Positions 18,506 through 29,202 of a stretch of 64,000 bases of DNA are shown in pieces. The stretch spans positions 62,001 through 126,000 of the forward strand of contig NZ_JAUTDR010000002.1 in NCBI RefSeq assembly GCF_030649675.1, in the 5' to 3' direction. Under the pieces are notes generated by a model. The model worked only from the letters and a program-made list of their open reading frames with translations, made no database searches and was not told where the DNA came from. Position 1 is the stretch's first letter; every line of letters begins with the position of its first letter. Origin of the DNA: Haliea sp. E1-2-M8. Lineage in GTDB: Bacteria; Pseudomonadota; Gammaproteobacteria; Pseudomonadales; Halieaceae. The position numbers and the translations under genes are program-made.

Positions 18506-20440
18506 CTACTGTCTCACCAGCTGCCGGTAAATCGCCGGCAACGACGTCGCCAGGTGCTCCGGACGGAACACCACGGCGTAACCACCGCGGCCAAATATGC
18601 GCGGGAAGTAACCCTGGGATTCCCGGTCGATGGTTACCGCGAACACCCGCACCCCTGCCCTGCGCGCCTCCAGCACCGCGCGCCGGGAATCTTCCACCGC
18701 GTAGCGGCCCTCGTAGTAATCCGTGTCGTTGGGCTTGCCGTCAGTCAGCAGTAACAGCAGGCGGTGACGGTTGCCACAGTCCGCAAGGCCGCGGGTGAGG
18801 TGGCGGATCGCGGTGCCCATGCGGGTGTAGTGGCCCGGCCGCAGGGCGGCGATACGCTGTTCCACTGCGCTGCCCATGGGCTCTCGGAAATCCTTCACGG
18901 TCGTCAGCCAGACCCGGTCCCGGCGTTTCGAAGTGAAACTGTGTACGCTGAAATCATCGCCACAGGCCGCCAGGCCGTGCGCCAGCACCAGCAGCGCCTC
19001 CTGCTCGATATCGATCACCCGGCGGTCGTCGACCCAGGCCTCCGTGGACAGGGATACATCGACCAGGATGGACACAGTGAGATCGCGTTCCAGGTTGCGG
19101 GCATCGGCGAACAGGCGGTCACTGCTGGTGCCCGCGGCCTGCTGGTCGGCGTGGGCGCGAACCACGGCGTCGATATCCAGTTCGCTGCCGTCGAGCTGGC
19201 CGCGCAGCAACACCCGCCGCGGACGCAGGGCCTCGAACTGGCGCCGCACCCTGCGTATGCGCTGTTGCATGGCCGCATCCGGTTGCCAGGTCTCCGCCGC
19301 CGCTTCCTGCTGGCCGGTGAGCACGGTGCAATGGTCCGGCAGGTGCGCCTGCAGGCGGTAATTCCACTCAGGGTAAGTGACCGCTGCCTGGGCGGGCGCA
19401 CCGGTCACCTCTCCCGGCGGCAGGTCCAACTCCATGCGCAGGCGCGCGGCGGCCTGCTGCCGGTGCGGGCTGAGGGTGATTTCCTCCAGCTGCTCGGCGG
19501 CCTTGCCCGCGTTCTCGTCTTCTTCGTCATCCACCAGACGGTTGACGTTGACCATCTCGGCAAAAGACAGCATTTTCTCGAAGCGGTTGAAAATCAGCGA
19601 GTCATCGCGGTCCGCCTGGTCCTGGTGCCGGCGGCTGGCCTTACGCTTGCCGCCGCCGTTGTCGCCGCTGGCGGGGGCCTGGTCCTTTTCCTCTTCCTCA
19701 GCTTGCTCCGGCACGGCGCGGGTGCCGAGGCTGAAACTGGTGGCCCACAGGGGCACCGGCAGCGGCGGCCGGTAACCCTTGGGGGCTTGCACGCCCGCGA
19801 CCGGCACCCGGGGGCTGGATACCAGCGTCACCAGCTGTGCCGCCAGTGCAGGCTGCTCGCCCCGATCGCCCAGGGCATGGCGGATAACATATTCCAGCGC
19901 ACGCTCCGTAGCCGGCAGCTGGCGCCGCGGGCGGATCGCCAGCAGGGCCTCACAGAGGCGCTGGTAGCGGCTGCGAAAACCGGGCAGTTCGTTGCACACG
20001 CGCTCCACCGCCAGCAACGCGGAACGCAGTGCCAGCAGGTCGGCCTGCAGAGGGTCTGTGGTGACAGCGAAGGGTTCCAGCGCCGCCGCGTGCGCCGCCA
20101 GCCAGAAATAGAGCTCCCGGTTCAGGGCGCGCTCGGGAAACAGGCCAATCACGGGTGGCAGCAACAGGGATTCTTCGTCGATGCGGGCCTGGTCCAGCAG
20201 TTCCCGGTCAAAACCGAGGCGCTGGCGCAAGCGCAGGCGGTGGCCGGACTCGCGGGCCGCGATGGCCCCGAGCGCTGCGCTGCCCTCGCCGCCGGCAGCG
20301 CGAAAGAACACCGCCAGTACCGGCGCAACCTCCTCCAGGGTGACCTCGGCTGCGGCATGGTGAGGCCAGGAAGCAGCGGCAGACGCCCAGCGATGCCAGT
20401 AGCGTCCGACCAGCTCTTCCAGTTCGAGAAAATGCAGCAT
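18506..20440 (-). CDS. norD: Nitric oxide reductase activation protein NorD
   Basis: A 644-residue cytoplasmic protein with a C-terminal von Willebrand A domain: the MIDAS motif DVSLS is about residue 458 and LLLLTDGKPNDTDYYEGRYAVED is typical of NorD. The N-terminal two thirds are helical with an acidic, Lys-rich low-complexity linker around 240-290. NorD works with the AAA+ protein NorQ to insert the non-heme iron into NorB. It is the last gene of the norCBQD operon, 23 bp after norQ. Confidence 0.93.
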   Translation of the reverse strand: MLHFLELEELVGRYWHRWASAAASWPHHAAAEVTLEEVAPVLAVFFRAAGGEGSAALGAIAARESGHRLRLRQRLGFDRELLDQARIDEESLLLPPVIGLFPERALNRELYFWLAAHAAALEPFAVTTDPLQADLLALRSALLAVERVCNELPGFRSRYQRLCEALLAIRPRRQLPATERALEYVIRHALGDRGEQPALAAQLVTLVSSPRVPVAGVQAPKGYRPPLPVPLWATSFSLGTRAVPEQAEEEEKDQAPASGDNGGGKRKASRRHQDQADRDDSLIFNRFEKMLSFAEMVNVNRLVDDEEDENAGKAAEQLEEITLSPHRQQAAARLRMELDLPPGEVTGAPAQAAVTYPEWNYRLQAHLPDHCTVLTGQQEAAAETWQPDAAMQQRIRRVRRQFEALRPRRVLLRGQLDGSELDIDAVVRAHADQQAAGTSSDRLFADARNLERDLTVSILVDVSLSTEAWVDDRRVIDIEQEALLVLAHGLAACGDDFSVHSFTSKRRDRVWLTTVKDFREPMGSAVEQRIAALRPGHYTRMGTAIRHLTRGLADCGNRHRLLLLLTDGKPNDTDYYEGRYAVEDSRRAVLEARRAGVRVFAVTIDRESQGYFPRIFGRGGYAVVFRPEHLATSLPAIYRQLVRQ

Positions 20441-20463
20441 GGGTTCCGCCCCGGGTTGCCGGT

Positions 20464-21279
20464 TCAGTCGCCGCCAAAAGCCATGGTGACAAGCTCCAGC
20501 AGAGCCTCATGCACGTCGGGCTCGTCAGTCAGCGGTTCCACCAGGGTGGCGCGGGCGGCCTGCATGACCGGCAGTCCCGCCGCGATCAGGGTGGCACAGT
20601 AGATCAGCAGCCGCGTGGATACCCCTTCCTCCAGATCCTGCCCCTTCAGCGCCCGCAGGCGGTGCGCCAGGCCCACCAGGGCACGGCAGCGCTCCGCTGC
20701 GAGTCCGCTCTCCCTGGACACTATCGCCACCTCCTGTTCTGGAGGCGGAAAATCGAACGTCGCGGAAACAAACCGCTGGCGGGTGCTGGGTTTCAGGGAC
20801 TTGAGCACATTCTGGTAGCCGGGGTTGTAGGACACCACCAGCATGAACTCCGGCGGCGCCTGCAGCAGTTCACCGGTGCGCTCCAGCGGCAGCAGACGCC
20901 GGTCATCGGTGAGAGGATGCAGGATCACGGTGACGTCCTTGCGCGCCTCCACCACCTCGTCGAGATAACAGATGCCTCCCTCGCGCACCGCGCGGGTGAG
21001 CGGGCCATCGACCCAGCGCGTCTCTCCCTCCAGCAGCAGGAAGCGGCCTGTGAGGTCGGCCGCGGTCAGGTCATCGTGGCAGGAAACGGTAAACAGCGGG
21101 CGCCCGAGTCTGGCAGCCATGTGCGCCACAAAGCGGGTTTTGCCGCAGCCGGTCGGCCCCTTCAGCAGCAGCGGCAGGCCGTGCCGCCAGGCGTGCTCGA
21201 ACAGTTCACATTCGTCGCCGACCGGCTCGTAGTACGGCAAGGACCCGCTTTCTTCTGCTACCGCCGCGGCCTTCACCAT
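20464..21279 (-). CDS. norQ: AAA+ chaperone NorQ (CbbQ/NirQ family)
   Basis: A 271-residue MoxR-type ATPase. Walker A GPTGCGKT is near residue 41, Walker B CYLDEV near residue 107, and the sensor-1 VVSYNPGYQN near residue 152. The sequence FTVSCHDDLTAADLTGRF is typical of the NorQ/CbbQ family. It acts with NorD to activate nitric oxide reductase. The start codon shares one base with the norB stop (TGATG), a clear translational coupling. Confidence 0.94.
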   Translation of the reverse strand: MVKAAAVAEESGSLPYYEPVGDECELFEHAWRHGLPLLLKGPTGCGKTRFVAHMAARLGRPLFTVSCHDDLTAADLTGRFLLLEGETRWVDGPLTRAVREGGICYLDEVVEARKDVTVILHPLTDDRRLLPLERTGELLQAPPEFMLVVSYNPGYQNVLKSLKPSTRQRFVSATFDFPPPEQEVAIVSRESGLAAERCRALVGLAHRLRALKGQDLEEGVSTRLLIYCATLIAAGLPVMQAARATLVEPLTDEPDVHEALLELVTMAFGGD

Positions 21280-22622
21280 CAGGCTGTGGTCAGGGCAGTG
21301 TCGCCCTCGGGCAGTTCTTCACGGGCGGGCCCGAATATCGCATACAGGAACAGTACCGCGGCGACCGCCACCACCATACCGGCACCGAGGCGCATGTAGT
21401 AGAACAACACCAACTGCTGCTGCACTTCCATGTAGTTCATACCCATCACCCGCTGCAGGTGGGTCTGCACCACCCCGGCGAACGTCAGGGTAAATGTCAT
21501 GAAGCACATGGCCGAGGTCATCAGCCAGAAACTCCACATATTGAGAATCTGGTTGAAGGGCTGCAGCCGGCGCAGTTGGGGCATGGCGTAGGTAATGACC
21601 CCCAGCACCATCATCACGTAGGCACCGTAGAAGGCGAGGTGGCCGTGGGCCGCGGTAACCTGGGTCCCGTGGGTATAGTAGTTGACCCAATGCAGGGTGT
21701 GCATGAAGCCCCACACACCGGCTCCGAAGAAGGCCACCGTGGCACTGCCCAGAGTCCAGAGCATGGCGGTCTTGTTGGGATGATTGCGGCGGCCCTTCCA
21801 GAACATGTAGAAGGCAAACATCACCATGGCGAAGAACGGCGCCACTTCCAGGGTGGAAAAGAAGCTGCCGACAGGCTGCCAGTACCCGGGCGCGCCAATC
21901 CAGTAGTAATGGTGGCCGGTACCCAGCAAGCCGGAAAACAGCGCCAGGCCGATAATGACGTACAGCCACTTCTCGATGATCTCGCGATCCACCCCGGTGA
22001 GCTTGATCAACAGGTAGGCCAGCAGGGACGCCATGATCAATTCCCAGACACCCTCGACCCAGACGTGCACGATCCACCACCAGTACAGCTTGTCCACAGC
22101 CAGGTTGGACGGGTTGTAGAACGCGAAGAACCAGAAGATGGCAGCCAGCCACAGGCCCAACATCAGGACGGAATTGATCGCCGTCTTGCGCCCCTTGTAC
22201 AGGGTAATGCTGGTGTTGTAGAGAAACATCAGGAAGGAGATCGTGATCAGGATCTTGGACCACAGGGGTTGCTCAAGAAATTCCCGGCCCTCGTGGATAC
22301 CAAACTGGTAGCTGAGGAGAGCGCCGGCGCCCGCCACGGCGAAGATCGCCAACTGCACATAGGCGATCAGCGGGCTGTGAATTTCCCGCTCGGCCTCCTC
22401 TGGCAGTAGAAAATAGGTGCAGCCCATGAAGCCCATCAGCAACCAGACGATAAGCAGGTTGGTGTGGCTCATGCGCATGACGTGGAAAGGCACCAGATCC
22501 ACCATGAACTCTGGCAAAACGTAGACCGTGGCGGCGAGAATGCCAAAGATCACCTGTAACGCGAACAGCGCCATGGCCACGGCGAAAAAGGGTAATGCCA
22601 CCCGCTGGGTTTCGTATTTCAT
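21279..22622 (-). CDS. norB: Nitric oxide reductase subunit B
   Basis: A 447-residue, 12-helix heme-copper-family subunit that reduces 2 NO to N2O with electrons from NorC. Conserved His ligands are visible in MRMSHTNLLIVW, GTGHHYYWIG and the helix VNYYTHGTQVTAAHGHLAFYG; the catalytic-pocket glutamates are in WVEGVWELIMASLLAYL. The size matches cNor (no quinol-oxidising N-terminal extension), in keeping with the separate NorC gene 48 bp upstream. Confidence 0.96.
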   Translation of the reverse strand: MKYETQRVALPFFAVAMALFALQVIFGILAATVYVLPEFMVDLVPFHVMRMSHTNLLIVWLLMGFMGCTYFLLPEEAEREIHSPLIAYVQLAIFAVAGAGALLSYQFGIHEGREFLEQPLWSKILITISFLMFLYNTSITLYKGRKTAINSVLMLGLWLAAIFWFFAFYNPSNLAVDKLYWWWIVHVWVEGVWELIMASLLAYLLIKLTGVDREIIEKWLYVIIGLALFSGLLGTGHHYYWIGAPGYWQPVGSFFSTLEVAPFFAMVMFAFYMFWKGRRNHPNKTAMLWTLGSATVAFFGAGVWGFMHTLHWVNYYTHGTQVTAAHGHLAFYGAYVMMVLGVITYAMPQLRRLQPFNQILNMWSFWLMTSAMCFMTFTLTFAGVVQTHLQRVMGMNYMEVQQQLVLFYYMRLGAGMVVAVAAVLFLYAIFGPAREELPEGDTALTTA

Positions 22623-22670
22623 TGTTTAGTCCTCTGCGTCCTTTCCTGCCCGATCAACCGGGCCCTGTGT

Positions 22671-23123
22671 TCAGCCCACCGGGTGTGGCGGCCAGCCCTG
22701 GGTATTGATCGAGTCGGTCCAGCGGAAAAAGTCCACCAGATCGTCCAATTCTTCTTCGCTTATCTCGAAATAGGGCATCTGCCGGCGCCCGGGCACATTC
22801 AGGGGCTGCGCTTTGATCCAGCCCTTGATGCCGGCGCGGGCTCCATCTGGATTTTCCCGGCCGCCATAGCGGGTCCACACATTGCCCAGTTCCGGGGCAA
22901 AGTAAGCCCCCTCGCCGAGTATGGTGTGGCAGTTGATACAGCTGTGCTTCTCCCACACATGCTTGCCGGCCGCCACAGATTCCGTGAGCCCCTCCTTGTC
23001 GGTAGAGACGTTCACCATGTACCAGTGGCTGTGCGCGGTTAGCCCAGCGAAAACCAGAAAGAAAAACAGCGACCCGCCAAAGAATATATTGCGCGCCGCC
23101 GACCGTGTGAGCGAGTCCATCAT
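22671..23123 (-). CDS. norC: Nitric oxide reductase subunit C (cytochrome c)
   Basis: A 150-residue membrane-anchored cytochrome c. One N-terminal helix (about residues 13-32) anchors it; the heme motif CINCH is at residues 62-66, followed by TILGEGAYFAPELGNVW, typical of NorC, and a distal Met in RRQMPYF. It delivers electrons to NorB. First gene of norCBQD; its upstream region has an AT-rich promoter (TATAAAT on the minus strand) and an NsrR-like site at 23188. Confidence 0.95.
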   Translation of the reverse strand: MMDSLTRSAARNIFFGGSLFFFLVFAGLTAHSHWYMVNVSTDKEGLTESVAAGKHVWEKHSCINCHTILGEGAYFAPELGNVWTRYGGRENPDGARAGIKGWIKAQPLNVPGRRQMPYFEISEEELDDLVDFFRWTDSINTQGWPPHPVG

Positions 23124-23187
23124 GCTAAGTTCCCCTTGTGCACTGCAGTCCCCAAAACGGAAAATTGCCGCCAGGCAAGCTATTTAT

Positions 23188-23210
23188 AAGTGGTATACTA
23201 AATGCATGTA
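23188..23210 (-). promoter_or_regulatory. NsrR-like box upstream of norC
   Basis: A 23-bp site whose one half reads AAATGCAT (8 of 11 consensus positions) and whose other half is weak. On the minus strand it lies just upstream of a TATAAAT -10-like element (23182-23188), placing it over the -35 region of the norC promoter. Confidence 0.5.
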
Positions 23211-23300
23211 TTTATTTTCACACCTATTTCAGGCCGGCGTCAACCTTGATCGGAGTGCAGGTGCCACAGCGAGCGATGGCGTCGGCGGGACGTTCCCGCT

Positions 23301-23308
23301 AAGATGCA
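23301..23308. promoter_or_regulatory. NsrR half-site upstream of nsrR
   Basis: AAGATGCA, identical to the half-site at the nirS and nirI boxes, about 105 bp before the nsrR start. No second half is evident. Suggests weak autoregulation. Confidence 0.3.
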
Positions 23309-23411
23309 CAGCTCCCAGAATTGCCCGCCATGGTGGTATTTCTATCACCGACTCCCAGCCAACAGTGCCGAGGCCCAGCGCTGTTAACCTCTTTCGAGAC
23401 AAGACTGACTG

Positions 23412-23864
23412 ATGCGCTTGACCCAATATACCGACTACGCCTTGCGTACCCTTATCTACCTCGCGGTGGGCGCAGGGCGTCGACACACGATCCGCGATGT
23501 AGCAGAAGGCTACGCCATCTCGCGGCACCACCTGACCAAGGTTGTGCAGCGACTGCATCACCACGGCTTCGTCGATGCGGCCCGCGGCAAGGGCGGCGGC
23601 CTGACCCTGGCCCGTCCCGCTGGAGAAATCGTGGTCGGCGACGTGTTCCGCACGATGGAAACCTCCAGCGCGCTGGTGGAATGCTTTGAGAGCAACGGTG
23701 ACTGTGCCATCCAGGGCAACTGCGGTCTGGCCCGGGCCCTGCGCGAAGCATTGAATGCGTTCGCAGCGACCCTGGACGACTACACTCTGGAGGACATCGT
23801 GGGCGACCGGGAGCACCACCTGCGGACCATCCTGCGTATCCCTGTCGTGGAGCTTGAGCGCTGA
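23412..23864 (+). CDS. nsrR: NO-sensing Rrf2-family repressor NsrR
   Basis: A 150-residue Rrf2 protein. The N-terminal winged helix begins MRLTQYTDYALRTLIYLA, a signature of NsrR, and the wing has HGFVDAARGKGGG. Three cysteines at positions 91, 98 and 104 would hold a 4Fe-4S (or 2Fe-2S) cluster that reacts with NO. It is divergent from norC with a 288-bp shared upstream region. Sites resembling the NsrR consensus upstream of nirS, nirI/TonB and norC make it the probable NO-responsive controller of this island. Confidence 0.9.
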   Translation: MRLTQYTDYALRTLIYLAVGAGRRHTIRDVAEGYAISRHHLTKVVQRLHHHGFVDAARGKGGGLTLARPAGEIVVGDVFRTMETSSALVECFESNGDCAIQGNCGLARALREALNAFAATLDDYTLEDIVGDREHHLRTILRIPVVELER

Positions 23865-23966
23865 CCTCACCGCAATCGGCCCATGCGACAGATCAATGTA
23901 TCAGGACAAGGGAATAGGCTAACCTGTCGGCCAACAAATCCCGATCGTTAACACCGGGGAGCACCG

Positions 23967-24848
23967 ATGAGCGACGAACACACCAGACCACCCCTGATCA
24001 CCACTCTGCTGGCGGAGCACGAGCACATTGCCCGCATCACGCTGTTGATGGCCGCGCAGTTGGACGCCATTGAAAGTGACACAACGGCCGACAGCCATGT
24101 GCTGTACGAGATCATGTCCTACATGGTCACCTGGGCGGATCGCTACCATCACCCGCGGGAGGACCTGATCTATGGACGCGCGGCCGAGCTTGACCGGCAG
24201 CTGGCCGATGATGTCGACAGCCTGCAGCGCCAGCACGATGCCATGGCGCACAGCGCGCTGGCGCTGCAGGAGCTGATCGCTTACTGGCGCCAGGGGGCGG
24301 CTGACAGCGACGCTGTAGTCAGCGCGGGACGCGCCTACATTGACCACAGCCTGGCCCACATGCGCAGCGAGGAGCAGCTGGTATTTCCCAGAATCGAATC
24401 TGTCCTGACACCGGCGGACTGGTTGGAACTGGAACTGGACGACCGCCTGCAGCCCGCCACCGACCCGGTGTTCGGACCAAGAATCGACCGTGAGTTCAGG
24501 AACCTGAGACGCAAACTGCGCCGGGGTGCACGCCGGCGCATAGAGCAGGAAGTGCTGGCGGAGTGGACCGGCCTGGAAGCGATAATCGAATCAATGGACG
24601 TGCTCGGCAGCGCCAATCACAGCGCGGCGCAGGCCACGGCTGAAACATTGCGCAACTCGCTGCGCGACTCGCTGCGGATCCTGCGCGAGACGCCATTGAC
24701 CGCCGCGCCACGCTGCGCCATCAACAACACCCGCCTCGGGGGACGCTGGCTGGGCACGGTGGTGGGTATCGCCAGTGACGCCATGACGGACCTGGCACGC
24801 ATCAATCGCGAAAGACGGCAACAGCTGGAAAAGCTGAAGTCAGCCTGA
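23967..24848 (+). CDS. Large hemerythrin-domain protein
   Basis: A 293-residue protein with an N-terminal hemerythrin HHE domain: EHEHIARI near residue 18, RYHHPREDLIYGRA near residue 58, QHDAMAH near residue 90 and HMRSEEQLVFPRI near residue 130, giving a full set of His/Glu iron ligands. The C-terminal half is helical and lacks a recognised domain. YtfE/RIC-type HHE proteins repair iron-sulfur clusters after NO damage; such a role fits the NsrR neighbour but this protein lacks the YtfE N-terminal Cys domain. Its end overlaps the convergent diguanylate cyclase gene by 9 bp. Confidence 0.8.
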   Translation: MSDEHTRPPLITTLLAEHEHIARITLLMAAQLDAIESDTTADSHVLYEIMSYMVTWADRYHHPREDLIYGRAAELDRQLADDVDSLQRQHDAMAHSALALQELIAYWRQGAADSDAVVSAGRAYIDHSLAHMRSEEQLVFPRIESVLTPADWLELELDDRLQPATDPVFGPRIDREFRNLRRKLRRGARRRIEQEVLAEWTGLEAIIESMDVLGSANHSAAQATAETLRNSLRDSLRILRETPLTAAPRCAINNTRLGGRWLGTVVGIASDAMTDLARINRERRQQLEKLKSA

Positions 24849-25625
24849 GAGTGCCGCCGGTACCGGCGGCTTGGGCGATGGATGCCGCTCAGCAGACACT
24901 ACCCCCTCCACCACGATGCGGTTGCGGCCACTCTCCTTGGCCCGGTACAGCGCGCCGTCCGCAGCGTGATAAAGCGCTTCAGCCGACATATCGGCTGCAA
25001 ACACCGCCACTCCTATACTGCAACGGATCGCCAGCGGCGGATTCAGCCCCGGGAACTCGAGCGCGGCTACATGCTGGCGCAGACGCTCGGCGATTATCGC
25101 CCCGGCACTCAAGCTGGTCATGGGCAGCTGAATGGCAAACTCTTCACCCCCGAGCCGCCCCACGCTGTCCGACCGCCGCAGGCGGGACTGCAGGCTACCG
25201 GCGATACTCACCAGCACTTTGTCGCCCACGGTGTGGCCGTAGGTGTCGTTGACCTTCTTGAAATAATCCACGTCCAACACGGCCAGACAGAGCGGCTGCT
25301 GGTATCTGGAAGCCATGGCGATATTGCTATCCAGCACTTCGAAAAAGTAGCGCCGGTTGGGAATGTGGGTGAGGTAATCGGTGCGCGACTCCTGCCGCAA
25401 CAAGGCAGTAAGCAGCCGCTGGCGACGATACAGCACCAGCACGACAGTCAGCGTAAGCGCCATCATTGCCAGCAGCACGGTCAGGGTTGTTTCGGTGACG
25501 GTAGCGCCCAACAGTTGTTGCGCCCCCGCCACGGGCGTAAAAAGGGTGAGCGGCAGCGAAAGCCAAAGCCCTGCACCGCGGCTGTGGCGCGCCCGTTCCG
25601 CTATGTCCACCACCCTGTCGGCCAC
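24840..25625 (-). CDS. Diguanylate cyclase (GGDEF)
   Basis: A 261-residue membrane protein with one or two helices (about residues 20-65) and a C-terminal GGDEF domain. The active site reads GGEEF (159-163) and the inhibitory RxxD site RRSD (150-153) stands five residues before it, so both synthesis of c-di-GMP and product inhibition are expected. The start is a GTG without a strong ribosome site, 8 bp after mscL, so the exact N-terminus is uncertain. There is no periplasmic sensor domain. It could feed the LapD receptor at the window end (inference). Confidence 0.87.
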   Translation of the reverse strand: MADRVVDIAERARHSRGAGLWLSLPLTLFTPVAGAQQLLGATVTETTLTVLLAMMALTLTVVLVLYRRQRLLTALLRQESRTDYLTHIPNRRYFFEVLDSNIAMASRYQQPLCLAVLDVDYFKKVNDTYGHTVGDKVLVSIAGSLQSRLRRSDSVGRLGGEEFAIQLPMTSLSAGAIIAERLRQHVAALEFPGLNPPLAIRCSIGVAVFAADMSAEALYHAADGALYRAKESGRNRIVVEGVVSAERHPSPKPPVPAALSG

Positions 25626-25633
25626 CTGCGGGC

Positions 25634-26089
25634 TCAGGCTGCTTCCAGATTGGACGTGCAGTGGCTACAGCGAGTGGCCCTGATCGATATGTTGGAAAAG
25701 CAGTAAGGGCATTCCTTCTCGCTGGGTGCCGCGGGCGGGGTCTCTTCCTCGCGCTGCAGTCGGTTAATACCGCGAATCAGCAGAAACACGGCAAAGGCCA
25801 CGATGAGGAAGCTGATCACGGCGTTGATAAACAGGCCATAGCTGACGGTAACAGCCCCTGCCGCCTGGGCACTGGCCAGTGTGGCATAGGGTCCTGCAAT
25901 AGCGCCCTGTTTCAGAGTGATGAACAAATCGGAAAAATCCACGCCCCCCACCAACAATCCGATCGGCGGCATCAGTACATCGGCGACCAGGCTTTTCACG
26001 ATGGTGCCAAAGGCGCCGCCAATAATGATCCCCACAGCCATGTCGACGACATTGCCGCGCATCGCAAATTCCTTGAATTCCCTGAACAT
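25634..26089 (-). CDS. mscL: Large-conductance mechanosensitive channel MscL with C-terminal zinc ribbon
   Basis: A 151-residue protein. Residues 1-110 are a normal MscL: amphipathic N-terminus [15 protein letters not shown]1 [15 protein letters not shown], periplasmic loop, and TM2 with [13 protein letters not shown]. The usual short cytoplasmic helix is followed by a small CPYC...CSHC motif (about residues 125-145), a zinc-ribbon-like knot absent from the E. coli protein. ATG at 26089 begins the conserved N-terminus. It opens under membrane tension to release osmolytes. The downstream diguanylate cyclase gene is 8 bp away. Confidence 0.93.
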   Translation of the reverse strand: MFREFKEFAMRGNVVDMAVGIIIGGAFGTIVKSLVADVLMPPIGLLVGGVDFSDLFITLKQGAIAGPYATLASAQAAGAVTVSYGLFINAVISFLIVAFAVFLLIRGINRLQREEETPPAAPSEKECPYCFSNISIRATRCSHCTSNLEAA

Positions 26090-26273
26090 CGCATTTCCCC
26101 GGGTTTGTTCTGGATAGCTGCAGAGCCGATTCTTCACGCCTGGTTCGCGTCTGGGCCGTCGCTTGACTTATTTTGCATTGCGGCGAAGGAAACACAAGCA
26201 CATTGTCGATCTCCACCTGTCCAGAGCGGCAAATCTGCTAGAATGGCCGCTACTTCCAGACAGGAGCCCTGTT

Positions 26274-27817
<1,544 letters not shown>

Positions 27818-27821
<4 letters not shown>

Positions 27822-29014
27822 CGCCTGTGGCGGCGAGTCACGAACCGCCCGCCAGCATCCAGATCCAGCACCAGGCGTCGGCCCGCCAGCAATGCAAGGC
27901 CGACAGCCATGGCAACCACCGCCGTCAGCGCCGCCCATATCACGGTCAACGACGCATTGAGCTGCAGCATGATACCAACCCCCAGGGGGCCCAGTGCGGC
28001 CAGACAATAACCTATACCCTGGGTCATCCCCGAGAGCTGACCGGCCACCGCCGGATTGGCGCTGCGCAACACCAGCAGGGTCAAAGCCAGACTGAAGCTG
28101 CCACCCTGGCCCAGACCCAGCGCGACCACGCCGGGCCAGCGCAGCGCGGGCGGCCCCTGCAGCAGGCAGTAGAAGCCGATGCCGATCAGCAGCAGCAAAA
28201 AAACCAGCGCCGGGCGCTGATCGCGACCCAGGCGCGCCAGCCAGGGTGCGGCCAGAGCCGCGAATAGCTGCACAAACACTGAAGCTCCTAGCAACAAACC
28301 CGCCTCGGCCTCGCCGACCCCGCGCCGTTGCAACAGGACTGGCAACCAACCGAACACAATATAGGCCAGGGATGACTGGGAGCCCATCAGCAGGGTCACC
28401 TGCCAGGCCAGGGGCGACCGCAACAGGCCACGCCCCGGGCTGGACTGCTGCCGCGCCAGGCGATCCGGGACCGGATGCGGCGCACTCAGGCGCCAGCACA
28501 CCAGGGCGAACAGGGCCAGCAGCGACCAACTGGCCAGGCTGCGCTGCCAACTGCCCAGCCATTCAGCCAGGGGAATGCTGAGGCCGGCGCCCAGAGCACC
28601 CCCCAGGCACAGCGCCATGGTGTAAACGCCGGTCATGAGGTCTGCTCCACGCGGCAGGTCGCGCTTCACCAAGACCGGCAGCACGGTGCCGGCAATGCCG
28701 ATAGCGGCACCGACCAGGGCGGTGCCTGCGTACAGGGGCCAGATATTGGCGCTGGCCCGCAGCGCCAGGGCCGCAGCCAACAGCAGCAGGGCCAGGGACA
28801 GGGTCCGCTCGATCCCGATACGGCGCGACAGCCAGGGCGCCAGTGGCGCGAACAGGCCCAGACAAAGCACTGGCAGCGTGGTCAGGGCTCCGATCGCGGC
28901 CGCCGACAGTCCTGTCTCGGACTGCACACGGGCTAAAAGCGGGGCCAGGGAGGACAGCGCCGGGCGCAGGTTCAGGCCCACCAGTACCAGCAACACGATC
29001 AAGCCGACGCGCAC
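27818..29014 (-). CDS. MFS transporter, CynX/NimT type
   Basis: A 398-residue, 12-helix major facilitator. The N-terminus LVGLNLRPALSSLAPLL is the hallmark of the CynX/NimT group (cyanate or 2-nitroimidazole transporters), and the motif between TM2 and TM3 reads PWLSRRIGIER. The start is GTG at 29014, sharing one base with the TAG stop of a broken hlyD fragment, so it was once translationally coupled to a full hlyD. A second, truncated copy of its 5' end lies at 31690-31791. Its stop overlaps the convergent aspartoacylase-like gene by 4 bp. Substrate unknown. Confidence 0.85.
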
Positions 29015-29202
29015 TAACGCTGCTCCGCGAGTTGCATGGCGATCTGGTCCTCGATGAGGGAACGTGCGCTAACGTTGCTTGCAGGCTGCAGCCGGGTCTC
29101 ACCGATGCGGATCTCGTTGCCGGGCATTCGCGACAGGGCCTCCGCGTTCTCGCCCACCAGGCTGGCCCGCTCCCACTCCAATTCGGTCAGCTGCTCAAAG
29201 CC
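28925..29202. repeat. Direct repeat copy A (MFS 5' end + hlyD 3' end)
   Basis: Nucleotides 28925 to about 29096 match 31693-31868, and 29089-29202 match 32393-32505, in the same orientation. The pair brackets the foreign block at about 29203-31690. Inside copy A the two hlyD pieces are joined at CTGCAG, a sequence present at both ends of the missing part. Confidence 0.85.
29014..29202 (-). pseudogene. hlyD 3' remnant with internal deletion
   Basis: Encodes LTELEWERASLVGENAEALS...GETRLQ joined directly to PASNVSARSLIEDQIAMQLAEQR. In the complete HlyD (31821-33119) about 175 residues separate these blocks. The remnant retains the original C-terminus and TAG stop overlapping the MFS start. It has no start of its own and is fused upstream to a transposase fragment. 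Confidence 0.85.

Noticed and set aside
18764-20602. 612-codon plus-strand frame
   Set aside because: Mirror of norD; the minus-strand NorD has clear VWA motifs.
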